Positions 1 through 5,935 of a stretch of DNA of 6,079 bases are shown one piece after another (position 1 is the first letter of the stretch; the number at the start of each line of letters is the position of its first letter). Made by a program: the position numbers and the translations under genes. The stretch comes from Gemmatimonadota bacterium (GTDB taxonomy: Bacteria; JAAXHH01). Below the pieces are notes generated by a model. That model had not been told where the DNA came from. It searched no databases and saw only the letters and a list, made by a program, of their open reading frames with translations. Location: contig JAPOOT010000078.1 of the NCBI GenBank assembly GCA_026713285.1, positions 1 through 6,079 on the forward strand, given 5' to 3'.

Positions 1-1
1 C

Positions 2-184
2 GAGTACGGCATGCACGTCGGCCTGGGCCTGGGTGACTACGTGAATCGGTCGATCCGAGTGGGCCACATGGCGCACAACGCCAACCTGGAGGCAGTAACG
101 CCCTTCCTGGTCGGCCTGGAACAATACCTGCGCCGGCAGGGTTTCGACGTGGCGCGCGGAGCGTGTCTGGCCGGCCTTGACTGA
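2..184 (+). CDS. C-terminal fragment of a class V PLP-dependent aminotransferase (alanine-glyoxylate/serine-pyruvate type)
   Basis: The reading frame is open from the left edge and ends at TGA 182-184, giving 60 visible residues; the start and the PLP-binding lysine lie outside the window. The fragment contains GLGLGDYVNRSIRVGHM followed by an amphipathic helix (LEAVTPFLVGLEQYLRRQG). This matches the end of class V aminotransferases of the alanine-glyoxylate/serine-pyruvate/aspartate group, whose small C-terminal domain carries an R-(I/V)-G-H-M/L motif; here it is RVGHM at fragment residues 19-23. The family's usual following Gly is Ala here. Members move an amino group between amino acids and 2-oxo acids in the cytoplasm, often onto glyoxylate or pyruvate. 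The substrate cannot be told from this fragment. It is followed by 152 nt before the next gene, so co-transcription with it is uncertain. Confidence 0.72.
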   Translation, partial: EYGMHVGLGLGDYVNRSIRVGHMAHNANLEAVTPFLVGLEQYLRRQGFDVARGACLAGLD

Positions 185-205
185 TTTTCTGGCTAGGACT
201 AAACT
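177..205 (+). promoter_or_regulatory. possible sigma70-type promoter for the NIPSNAP-permease unit
   Basis: TTGACT (177-182) and TAAACT (200-205) are separated by 17 nt and match the -35 and -10 consensus at 5 and 4 of 6 positions. The -35 overlaps the stop codon of the aminotransferase. It is the best candidate I see in the 152-nt spacer, but a similar TTGACT at 213-218 has no good -10, so this may be chance. Confidence 0.28.
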
Positions 206-298
206 GTTGGACTTGACTGATTTGCCCGCCTGAACTGCCGGCCCGGACTGACTTTAGCGGCCCAGGAAAGAATGCCTCTTGCCGTCTTGTACTGATTC
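179..298 (+). repeat. imperfect GACTGATTT direct repeats in the spacer
   Basis: Four copies of a 9-nt word lie in the same orientation: GACTGATTT at 179-187, GACTGATTT at 215-223, GACTGACTT at 246-254 and TACTGATTC at 290-298. The first two share the longer context CTTGACTGATTT. The intervals are 36, 31 and 44 nt, so they are not on a strict period. The first copy spans the aminotransferase stop codon. They could be binding sites or decayed short duplications; no function can be assigned. Confidence 0.4.
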
Positions 299-336
299 TA
301 CTGCAGTCTCCACCGACGATTCGGGAGAAACCGATC

Positions 337-663
337 ATGATCTACGAAGAACGCATCTACAAAATCATGCCCGGCCGCGTGCCGGATATCCTGGACCGGT
401 TCACCAACCACGCCCTGCCCCTCTTCGAGAAACACGGCATGAAGCTGGTAGGCTTCTGGCAGACCGTGATTGGACCCAGCAACCACGAACTCACCTACCT
501 GCTGGCCTTTGATGACGCGAACCACCGCGACAAAGCCTGGGCGGCGTTCATGGCCGATCCCGCCTGGATCAAGGCCAAGGCCGAAAGCGAAACGAACGGT
601 CCGCTGGTGGCGGACGTGGCCAACCGGCTCCTTGCGCCGGTTCATTTTTCTCCCTTGCGGTAG
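337..663 (+). CDS. NIPSNAP family protein, 108 aa
   Basis: A small cytoplasmic protein of the NIPSNAP family, which adopts a ferredoxin-like, dimeric alpha+beta fold related to ABM-type proteins. The start is supported by GGGAGA (323-328), 8 nt before ATG 337. Recognisable family features are the N-terminal strand with Y-x-x-R-x-Y-like residues (YEERIYKIMPG, residues 3-13), the central EKHGMKLVGFW segment (31-41), and the AW-x-AF-x-x-DP-x-W block (about 67-77). The 108-aa length is normal for a single-domain bacterial member. Bacterial NIPSNAP proteins have no settled biochemical role and often sit beside catabolic enzymes. This one is followed 18 nt later by the permease, in the same reading frame and separated by TAG and six sense codons, so the two are probably co-transcribed. 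Family assignment is confident; function is unknown. Confidence 0.88.
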   Translation: MIYEERIYKIMPGRVPDILDRFTNHALPLFEKHGMKLVGFWQTVIGPSNHELTYLLAFDDANHRDKAWAAFMADPAWIKAKAESETNGPLVADVANRLLAPVHFSPLR

Positions 664-681
664 ACTGTCCTCATCGGATCT

Positions 682-2757
682 ATGGCAAAATCCCAAAGAC
701 TCAAAAAAGAACTCGGCTTCTTTGAGGTGTACGCCGTGGCGACGGGCACGACGCTGAGCGCAGGTTTCTTCCTGTTGCCCGGCCTGGCCGCGATGGAAGC
801 CGGACCGTCCCTCGTGCTGGCCTCCCTCTTGGCCGCGCTCCCCCTGATACCCGCCATGCTGTGTATCGTCGAACTCTCTACGGCCATGCCGCGGGCCGGC
901 GGCGTGTACTATTTCGTCGACCGGTCGCTGGGACCCTTCATCGGCCTGATCACGGGCCTTGGCACCTGGTTGGCCCTGGTGCTGAAAGTCGCCTTCGCCC
1001 TCGTAGGGATGGGCGCCTATATCGCCCTCTTCCTTCCTGGTGTCCCCCCGATGCCTGTTGCGCTGGCGCTGGCGTTCGTGCTCGGCATCCTCAACTACTT
1101 TGGCGCCAGGAAAAGCGGACGTTTGCAGATTCTGCTGGTGTTCGGACTGCTCACTCTCCTGGCCTGTTTCATAGGGGGTGGTCTTCCCGAACTGAATCCA
1201 GGCCATTTCCAGGACATGTTCGATATCGAGATTGCCACGCTGATGGGTACGGCCGGCCTGGTTTACATCAGCTACGTGGGCGTGACCAACGTAGCCAGTC
1301 TGTCGGAGGAAATAGAAAAACCGGAAAAGAATCTGCCGAGGGGTGTATTCCTTTCTCTGGCGACTGCATTACTGGTCTACGGCCTGGGTACATCGGTTAT
1401 GGTCGGCATCATACCCATGGAACGCCTTGCGGGCGATTTGACGCCGGCGGCGACCGCGGCCGGTCTCTTCTTCGGACGGTGGGGAAGCATACTGCTGTCG
1501 ATCGCGGCCATACTCGCTTTCGTATCCGTCGCCAACGCCGGGATCATGAGCGCTTCCCGTTATCCAATGGCCATGAGCCGGGATCGTCTCCTGCCCTCCT
1601 GGTTCAATCGCCTGTCGTCCAGTGGCGTACCGGTGTTTTCATTGCTGGTTACCGTGAGTGTAATCGTCTCCCTTCTTATCCTGTTCGATCCGGCCGGCAT
1701 CGCAAAACTGGCCAGCGCGTTTCAGTTGCTCATGTTCGCCTTTGTCTGCCTTGCCGTCATTATCATGCGGGAAAGCCGCATCCCCGGCTACGACCCCGGC
1801 TATCGTTCACCGTGCTATCCCTGGATTCATCTGGCAGGCATGGTGTTGCCCCTGCTGATTATATGGCAGATGGGCTGGCTTTCCATTCTTTTCACTACCG
1901 GCCTGGTGGCGACAGGGTCGCTGTGGTATTTCTACTACGCGCGGTTCCGGGCCGACCGCAACGGCGCCATCTACCACATCTTCGAGCGGCTGGGTCGCCT
2001 GCGACATGAGGGCCTGGATTCGGAGATGCGGGATATCCTGAAGGAAAAGGGACTCCGGGACGAAGACCCCTTCGAAGACATGATCACGCGATGCCAGGCC
2101 GTCGATCTGGAAGAAGAAGTCGGATTCGAGCGGGTTACGGACGAGGCGGCAGAGAGGTTGTCGACCCGTATCGGGCTTTCAGTCAGTGATATCAGCGAGC
2201 GATTCAGGAAAGGGACCCGTGCAGGCGGAACGCCCGTGGCAAAAGGCGTGATGCTGCGCCATTTTCGAATACCGGATCTCGCTCTGCCTGAACTGGTGCT
2301 CGTCCGTACGTTCGAGGGCGTACCGGTGAACTACGAAAACCCCGTGACCGGCTCGCAGGATTCAGACGAGATTCATGCGTTTTTCTTTCTGGTCAGCCCC
2401 GCGGAAAACTCCGCGTTGCACCTGCGCATGCTGGCCCGGATTGCGAATCGGGCCGATGACGAGAACTTCGGCCAGGTGTGGATCGCCGCGGTCGATGAGC
2501 ACTCCCTACGCGACATATTTCTGCGTCATGATCGGTACCTTACCGTCCCGGTCCTCCCCCAATCGCCCGCAAGCGTCCTGATTGGAAAGCGCATTTCGGA
2601 GATAGATATACCCGAAGGATGTCGAATCGTGTGGATACGCCACTTCGATGAGGTTATCATCCCCAGGGGCGATACCGTGATCCAATCCGGCACCCTGCTG
2701 ACCGTTATCGGAGAGCCCAACGACGTGAACGCTTTCCGTCGAAAGTACCACGCCTAG
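682..2757 (+). CDS. APC-family amino acid permease fused to PTS EIIA-2-like and TrkA-C (RCK_C) domains, 691 aa
   Basis: A cytoplasmic-membrane transporter with a large regulatory tail. Residues 1-425 form an amino acid-polyamine-organocation permease with about 12 predicted membrane helices. The TM1 glycine-rich motif is TGTTLSAGFFLLPG (21-34), and the TM6 region has YVGVTNVASLSEEIEKPEKNLPRG (198-221), the classic APC signature. Residues about 470-620 resemble a PTS EIIA type 2 (fructose/nitrogen class) domain: GVMLRHFRIP (522-531) aligns with the family's GIAxPHAR block, placing H527 at the phosphorylated histidine, and HLRMLARIA (580-588) matches its later helix. Residues 631-691 match TrkA-C/RCK_C: LIGKRISEIDIP and EVIIPRGDTVIQSGTLLTVIG (657-677). 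The ATG at 682 has only a weak GGA upstream (676-678), which suggests coupling to the NIPSNAP gene. Inferred role: uptake or exchange of an amino acid or amine, gated by phosphorylation and by a bound ligand. The substrate is unknown, and the EIIA assignment is less certain than the other two domains. Confidence 0.9.
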   Translation: MAKSQRLKKELGFFEVYAVATGTTLSAGFFLLPGLAAMEAGPSLVLASLLAALPLIPAMLCIVELSTAMPRAGGVYYFVDRSLGPFIGLITGLGTWLALVLKVAFALVGMGAYIALFLPGVPPMPVALALAFVLGILNYFGARKSGRLQILLVFGLLTLLACFIGGGLPELNPGHFQDMFDIEIATLMGTAGLVYISYVGVTNVASLSEEIEKPEKNLPRGVFLSLATALLVYGLGTSVMVGIIPMERLAGDLTPAATAAGLFFGRWGSILLSIAAILAFVSVANAGIMSASRYPMAMSRDRLLPSWFNRLSSSGVPVFSLLVTVSVIVSLLILFDPAGIAKLASAFQLLMFAFVCLAVIIMRESRIPGYDPGYRSPCYPWIHLAGMVLPLLIIWQMGWLSILFTTGLVATGSLWYFYYARFRADRNGAIYHIFERLGRLRHEGLDSEMRDILKEKGLRDEDPFEDMITRCQAVDLEEEVGFERVTDEAAERLSTRIGLSVSDISERFRKGTRAGGTPVAKGVMLRHFRIPDLALPELVLVRTFEGVPVNYENPVTGSQDSDEIHAFFFLVSPAENSALHLRMLARIANRADDENFGQVWIAAVDEHSLRDIFLRHDRYLTVPVLPQSPASVLIGKRISEIDIPEGCRIVWIRHFDEVIIPRGDTVIQSGTLLTVIGEPNDVNAFRRKYHA
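2754..2757. other. CTAG shared by two convergent stop codons
   Basis: The permease ends in TAG 2755-2757 on the + strand, and the formamidase-like gene ends in TAG on the - strand (CTA at 2754-2756). The palindrome CTAG therefore supplies both stops, and the genes overlap by 4 bp tail to tail. No terminator can fit between them, so each transcript must run into the other gene as antisense or stop inside it. Confidence 0.9.
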
Positions 2758-3686
2758 GGCACGTAGGGCGTTCCCGTACGCCGCAGTTCCTTCGTTACCG
2801 CCATCTGACACGTCACGTAGGCGTGTACATCCGCGTTTCCCCGTCTGTTCAGCAGGCCGGCGGCATAGCCCGGTCGGGCGTCCGCGATGGTGCCGACGAT
2901 GAGGTTGGCGTATTCCACGGTGGTGTCGTACCGGTCCGCGATGAGGGCATTCATCTCGCTCCAGGCGACCTTGACGGCTTCCTCCCAGTTGTAGCCCTGT
3001 CCGCTGGTCAGGTACTCCTCCTGCGACTCCACGATCCGAGTTTTCTCCACGACCGGTGCGCTGCACGGAAACCCGGGCGATCTATCCACCTTCATCGTGA
3101 TCGTCGAATCGATTTCCACGCCCGTGCCCGTCAACTCGCCGTCCCCCATCCGCGCGTGCACGTCGCCCAGGGTGAGCAGTCCCCCCGGTTTCTGGGCGCG
3201 GATGTGCACCGTGCTCCCCGGCTGGATCGCGTTGAAATCCATGTTGCCGCCCGTATCGATCTGGTGGGGGGCTACCGATTCCAGCTGTACGACGCCGATC
3301 ATGGGCCGGACCGGGACCACGAAATCGGGTGGGAAATGGACGAGTCCGTCTCGCACCGGCGCGATCAGGCGCAGGCTGCCCCAGTGCGGTCCGCCATTGC
3401 GGTAGAAACCGTAGGCGCCGACTTCCATGTCGATGATTTCCACGGACACCCAGTCCCCGGCCTCGATACCCTCGATGAAAAAGGGGCCGCACGGACGCGA
3501 ATGCCGGTAGGGGTCCACGTCCATTACAGCCCCGGCCCGCAGGTCCTTCTTGGCGAGGTAGTCCTGGTCGTGTCCGCCGTAGGTCTCCACCTGGACCGTC
3601 TCTCCAGGTTGGAGCACGCCCCGGTTTTCACGGTATGCCGGGTCTTCGGGGCCGGACAGGTAAGGGGTGCGGGTGAATCGGCGCAT
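2754..3686 (-). CDS. acetamidase/formamidase family protein (FmdA_AmdA), 310 aa
   Basis: A cytoplasmic amidase of the acetamidase/formamidase family, whose studied members hydrolyse formamide or short aliphatic amides to the acid plus ammonia and are metal-containing. The start at 3686 is chosen because AAGGAG (3698-3693) lies 6 nt upstream; the frame is open 77 codons further, but that extension has no family resemblance and crosses the divergent promoter. Family motifs in order: GPFFIEGIEAGDWVSVEI (67-84), RPMIGVV (127-133), the TGGNMD block (145-150), and LGDVHARMGDGELTGTGVE (173-191), the most conserved stretch, with D175, H177, D182 and E184. About 310 aa fits the short bacterial acetamidase-like branch rather than the roughly 400-aa formamidases. 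The last residues abut the permease stop. The real substrate could be another amide; formamide is not proven. Confidence 0.9.
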   Translation of the reverse strand: MRRFTRTPYLSGPEDPAYRENRGVLQPGETVQVETYGGHDQDYLAKKDLRAGAVMDVDPYRHSRPCGPFFIEGIEAGDWVSVEIIDMEVGAYGFYRNGGPHWGSLRLIAPVRDGLVHFPPDFVVPVRPMIGVVQLESVAPHQIDTGGNMDFNAIQPGSTVHIRAQKPGGLLTLGDVHARMGDGELTGTGVEIDSTITMKVDRSPGFPCSAPVVEKTRIVESQEEYLTSGQGYNWEEAVKVAWSEMNALIADRYDTTVEYANLIVGTIADARPGYAAGLLNRRGNADVHAYVTCQMAVTKELRRTGTPYVP

Positions 3687-3692
3687 GAGATA

Positions 3693-3698
3693 CTCCTT
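3693..3698 (-). promoter_or_regulatory. ribosome binding site fixing the formamidase-like start
   Basis: AAGGAG on the - strand lies 6 nt before the ATG at 3686-3684. It is a near-perfect Shine-Dalgarno and decides for the 310-aa protein over the longer open frame starting at 3917. Confidence 0.85.
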
Positions 3699-3746
3699 CC
3701 CACTGGGCAAAGAAATTAAAGCGTAATGGAAATCAGGCAGTGTTGC

Positions 3747-3757
3747 GTGAAAATCAC
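3747..3757. repeat. short palindrome GTGAAAATCAC
   Basis: GTGA-AAA-TCAC is an exact inverted repeat of 4-bp arms around 3 A's, 23 nt upstream of the TTGACA at 3781 and inside the leader of the oppositely directed gene. It has the shape of an operator half-site pair, but the arms are short and it may be chance. Confidence 0.25.
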
Positions 3758-3780
3758 TCTGTGTCGCTTGGATGAGTTTT

Positions 3781-3811
3781 TTGACACCTTCAGGCGTTTC
3801 TGCGTTATATT
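3781..3811 (+). promoter_or_regulatory. candidate sigma70-type promoter for the PhyH-family gene
   Basis: TTGACA (3781-3786) is a perfect -35 box preceded by a T run (3777-3780). TATATT (3806-3811) matches the -10 consensus at 5 of 6 positions. The 19-nt spacer is longer than the ideal 17. The start of transcription would fall near 3818, leaving a leader of about 80 nt before the ATG at 3897. Confidence 0.5.
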
Positions 3812-3815
3812 CCGG

Positions 3816-3844
3816 ATTGTATTCGTTCCTTCGATCCCTTACAA
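3816..3844 (-). promoter_or_regulatory. candidate sigma70-type promoter for the formamidase-like gene
   Basis: On the - strand TTGTAA (3844-3839, 4 of 6) and TACAAT (3821-3816, 5 of 6) are separated by exactly 17 nt. Transcription would begin near 3809 and give a leader of about 120 nt. The element lies across the start region of the opposed + promoter, so the two polymerase footprints would overlap almost fully. Confidence 0.42.
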
Positions 3845-3858
3845 GCCCAAAAACAGCG

Positions 3859-3880
3859 CCAATACGCGACCAAATACGCG
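3859..3880 (+). repeat. tandem CCAA(A)TACGCG direct repeat in the PhyH leader
   Basis: CCAATACGCG (3859-3868) is followed at once by ACCAAATACGCG (3869-3880), so an 8-nt core AATACGCG recurs at a 12-nt interval just before the ribosome binding site. It could be a regulator site or a local duplication. Confidence 0.4.
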
Positions 3881-3884
3881 CTGC

Positions 3885-3888
3885 GGAG
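3885..3888 (+). promoter_or_regulatory. ribosome binding site fixing the PhyH-family start
   Basis: GGAG (3885-3888, in GCGGAGAA) lies 8 nt before ATG 3897. It supports the 283-aa protein over an in-frame ATG at 3726, which lies upstream of the candidate promoter. Confidence 0.75.
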
Positions 3889-3896
3889 AACTGCCC

Positions 3897-4748
3897 ATGC
3901 GACTGACGAAAGAACAACTGGCATTCGTGGATACCTTCGGCTACCTCGGTTTCCCCGGGTTATTGAAAGACCGGATCGACGAGATCATCGAAGCCTTCGA
4001 GTCCGTATGGACCGAGCGCGGCGGCGGGCACGACGGAAGGCCCCACGACGGTACGGCACGGTCCTGCATCGTGCCCTTCATCGATCAGCATCCGGTGCTT
4101 TCCTCGCTCATAGACGATCCCCGCGTCAACGGCATCTTCAGCAGCCTCCTGGGCGATGATTTCGTCTACCTGGGCAGCGACGGCAATTTCTACGTCAGCG
4201 ATACCAACTGGCATTCCGACACGGACTGGTCGGGCAAGATGCGCGGCAAGCCGCCCCGCATCTACTTCAAGATGGCCTTCTATCTCGATCCCCTGACGCG
4301 GGATTCGGGCGCGCTTCGGGTGATCCCGGGCAGTCACCGGTACGGCGACGCCTATGCCGAAGCGCTGGAAACCCGGATCAGGGAGTCGGGGGAAAACTGG
4401 GGCGTCGAGGGCTGGGAGGTGCCCGCGGTAGCGCTCGAGACGCAACCGGGCGACGTCGTCGTATTCAACCAGAACACCAAGCACAGCGCCTGGGGAGGAA
4501 GCGACCGGCGCAGGATGTTCACGATCAATTGCACGGCGCGTTTCGCCGAGAAGGATATGCAACTACTGAAGAACGAGATCGCCGCGGGCGCCCGGTTCTG
4601 GCTCGCCAGCGTCTACGGCGAAGCCATGCTGGAGACGGCCGGTCCGGCCCGCATGAAGCACCTGGAGCAGCCCCTGGCCCACCAGGACCACCTGGCGGAG
4701 GAAGTGCGGAAGGCTAAACTGCGGATGGCGGAGCCGTCGAGAGGATAG
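3897..4748 (+). CDS. phytanoyl-CoA dioxygenase (PhyH) family Fe(II)/2-oxoglutarate oxygenase, 283 aa
   Basis: A cytoplasmic non-haem iron oxygenase of the PhyH family, which hydroxylates a substrate while decarboxylating 2-oxoglutarate to succinate and CO2. The double-stranded beta-helix fold and its ligands are visible: the H-x-D motif is H106-S-D108 in NWHSDTDW, the distal iron histidine is H196 in NTKHSAWGG, and the 2-oxoglutarate-binding arginine is one of R204-R206 just before MFTIN. GALRVIPGSHR (138-148) is the usual strand pair between them. The N-terminus (LTKEQLAFVDTFGYLGFPGLL) is a typical family opening and supports the start at 3897; the open frame upstream does not resemble the family. 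The protein is a full-length single domain. Bacterial relatives act on varied small molecules, including ectoine and other natural products, so the substrate cannot be named. The gene diverges from the formamidase-like gene and converges on the amidohydrolase. Confidence 0.92.
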   Translation: MRLTKEQLAFVDTFGYLGFPGLLKDRIDEIIEAFESVWTERGGGHDGRPHDGTARSCIVPFIDQHPVLSSLIDDPRVNGIFSSLLGDDFVYLGSDGNFYVSDTNWHSDTDWSGKMRGKPPRIYFKMAFYLDPLTRDSGALRVIPGSHRYGDAYAEALETRIRESGENWGVEGWEVPAVALETQPGDVVVFNQNTKHSAWGGSDRRRMFTINCTARFAEKDMQLLKNEIAAGARFWLASVYGEAMLETAGPARMKHLEQPLAHQDHLAEEVRKAKLRMAEPSRG

Positions 4749-4771
4749 CGACGAGTTGGAATAACGTGGAA

Positions 4772-4824
4772 ACGCGGTGGGCGAGCGGCGGTCGCATTGG
4801 CACAGGGCCGCCTGCCCGTCGCGT
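4772..4824 (+). terminator. GC-rich hairpin between convergent genes, likely terminator-like
   Basis: Arms 4772-4789 and 4807-4824 pair over 18 positions with one A-C mismatch (4784/4812) and three G-U pairs, around a 17-nt loop. It lies 23 nt after the PhyH stop and 12 nt before the amidohydrolase stop. No T-run follows on either strand, so it is not a classical intrinsic terminator. The three G-U pairs become A-C mismatches in the opposite transcript, so it folds best in the + strand RNA, downstream of the PhyH gene. Confidence 0.5.
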
Positions 4825-4836
4825 CAGCGCGCGATC

Positions 4837-5841
4837 CTACCGCCAGTCCTGCCGGCCGCGGACTTCCGAAAGGAATCGCTTCGCGTTGCCGGAGAAATGG
4901 TCCTCGATCTCCCGGTCCGTGAGTCCCAGCATGTCCGCCACCTGTTTTTCCTGCCTGAGCTGCTCGTAGATGACCAGCGTCGCCCGTGAATCGCAGTGGG
5001 GCGTCGTTTCCGTCGTGCCCTCGTAGTAGGTCCACGCACGCCCGTAGGTCACGTACTTGCCGCGTGCGCATCCCGCCACCACGTTGTCCGACCCGAACAT
5101 GACGCGCGAGCGGTCCTCGTGCTTCATCAGCAGGTATTGGGTGTACAGGTCGTTCACGGCCGAGGTGTCGTACCAGATGTTGGGCAGACCGGTCAGGAAC
5201 TGGATCGCCCGTTCCATCATGAAGCAGTTGAAGGCCCGGGCGCAGTGGGCGAGGATCCACTGGGCGCGGGGATACCGCTTCGTGTAATCTGCGAGGTCCC
5301 GCTGGTTGTCGGGGTCCGCCGGTCCTTCGGGCTTGGACATGTGCATCGTGATGGCGAGCCCCAGGTCGTGGGCCACCTCGATAAAGGATTCGGGCAGGAA
5401 ATCGCGAATGCGGCAGTAGGTGGGATCAGGGGCGAAGGTCCGGTACGGCTTCAGGCCCAGGAAGCCGTGCTTTTTGACCTGCGCGGCCACGTATTCCGGC
5501 GTCATGTCGGGCGTGACCATCATGTTGATCCCCGATTCGGGATCCTGCTTCATCTCCCCGGCCATCCAGACGTTGTGCCCTTCCGTGTCGATCCCCCCCG
5601 GGATCGGCGTACCGAGGACCAGGTAGTGCATCTCGCGGCCGGGATACATTTTATTCGCCCAGTCCAGGTGGTCCTGGTAGTCGATTTCAAGGCGGAGCCC
5701 GGAGGGGTCCGGCTCAAGCTTTCCCCTGTGCCGCTCCGACCACATGTGGACGTGCATGTCGTAGACCGTGTCCGGCACGTAATCCGCCAGTTCCTCGTCC
5801 CATATGCCCCGATCGAAATCCTGGTAGTCCGGCGTTTGCAT
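4837..5841 (-). CDS. Amidohydro_2 family metal-dependent hydrolase or decarboxylase, 334 aa
   Basis: A cytoplasmic TIM-barrel enzyme of the amidohydrolase superfamily, Amidohydro_2 branch (the group with ACMSD, gamma-resorcylate decarboxylase and 4-oxalomesaconate hydratase). The start at 5841 is fixed by GAGGAG 5 nt upstream; the frame runs 20 codons further without family similarity. Metal-site residues appear in order: H30 and H32 in YDMHVHMW after strand 1, H167 in AITMHMSK, H199 in WILAHCARA, and the strand-8 aspartate D252 in VMFGSDN. The C-terminal GNAKRFL (318-324) is the usual closing motif. Length is normal for the branch. The reaction may be hydrolysis of a C-N or C-O bond or a non-oxidative decarboxylation; the sequence does not decide. 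It is transcribed alone from a well-formed promoter, divergent from the gene at the right edge and convergent with the PhyH gene. Confidence 0.9.
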   Translation of the reverse strand: MQTPDYQDFDRGIWDEELADYVPDTVYDMHVHMWSERHRGKLEPDPSGLRLEIDYQDHLDWANKMYPGREMHYLVLGTPIPGGIDTEGHNVWMAGEMKQDPESGINMMVTPDMTPEYVAAQVKKHGFLGLKPYRTFAPDPTYCRIRDFLPESFIEVAHDLGLAITMHMSKPEGPADPDNQRDLADYTKRYPRAQWILAHCARAFNCFMMERAIQFLTGLPNIWYDTSAVNDLYTQYLLMKHEDRSRVMFGSDNVVAGCARGKYVTYGRAWTYYEGTTETTPHCDSRATLVIYEQLRQEKQVADMLGLTDREIEDHFSGNAKRFLSEVRGRQDWR

Positions 5842-5846
5842 GTTGT

Positions 5847-5852
5847 CTCCTC
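5847..5852 (-). promoter_or_regulatory. ribosome binding site fixing the amidohydrolase start
   Basis: GAGGAG on the - strand (5852-5847) lies 5 nt before the ATG at 5841-5839, a strong site that favours this start over the upstream ATG at 5901. Confidence 0.8.
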
Positions 5853-5935
5853 GAGTTCTAGTCGGATCGTGCGGTAAAAAGCCTCGGGTACGGCACAACA
5901 TTCGGCAAGTGACGCGTGTATCCCGCCCGTACTGT

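Noticed and set aside
661..681. Read-through of TAG to make a NIPSNAP-permease fusion protein
   Set aside because: The frames agree, but nothing in the sequence suggests stop-codon recoding, and the permease has its own ATG with a normal family N-terminus.
298..1206. 302-codon open frame on the - strand across the NIPSNAP gene and the start of the permease
   Set aside because: It lies antisense to two genes with clear family matches, is rich in Gln, Arg, Gly and His as expected of an antisense shadow in GC-rich DNA, and resembles no family.
861..2009. 382-codon + strand open frame inside the permease
   Set aside because: It is a shifted frame of the permease membrane domain, with Arg/Gly/Pro-rich low-complexity sequence and no motif.
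3726..3896. 57-codon N-terminal extension of the PhyH-family protein
   Set aside because: The extension has no family resemblance, contains the candidate promoter, and GGAG is well placed for ATG 3897.
3687..3917. 77-codon N-terminal extension of the formamidase-like protein
   Set aside because: A strong AAGGAG precedes the internal ATG at 3686, family similarity begins there, and the extension overlaps the start of the divergent PhyH gene.
4996..5877. 293-codon + strand open frame opposite the amidohydrolase
   Set aside because: It is an antisense shadow, rich in Val, His, Arg and Gly, while the - strand frame carries the full metal-site motif set.
5842..5901. 20-codon N-terminal extension of the amidohydrolase
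   Set aside because: The GAGGAG 5 nt before ATG 5841 is a much better initiation signal, and the extra residues do not match the family.
5888..5931. GTACGG/CCGTAC inverted repeat in the amidohydrolase leader
   Set aside because: The arms are only 6 bp with a 32-nt loop, which is expected by chance at this GC content.
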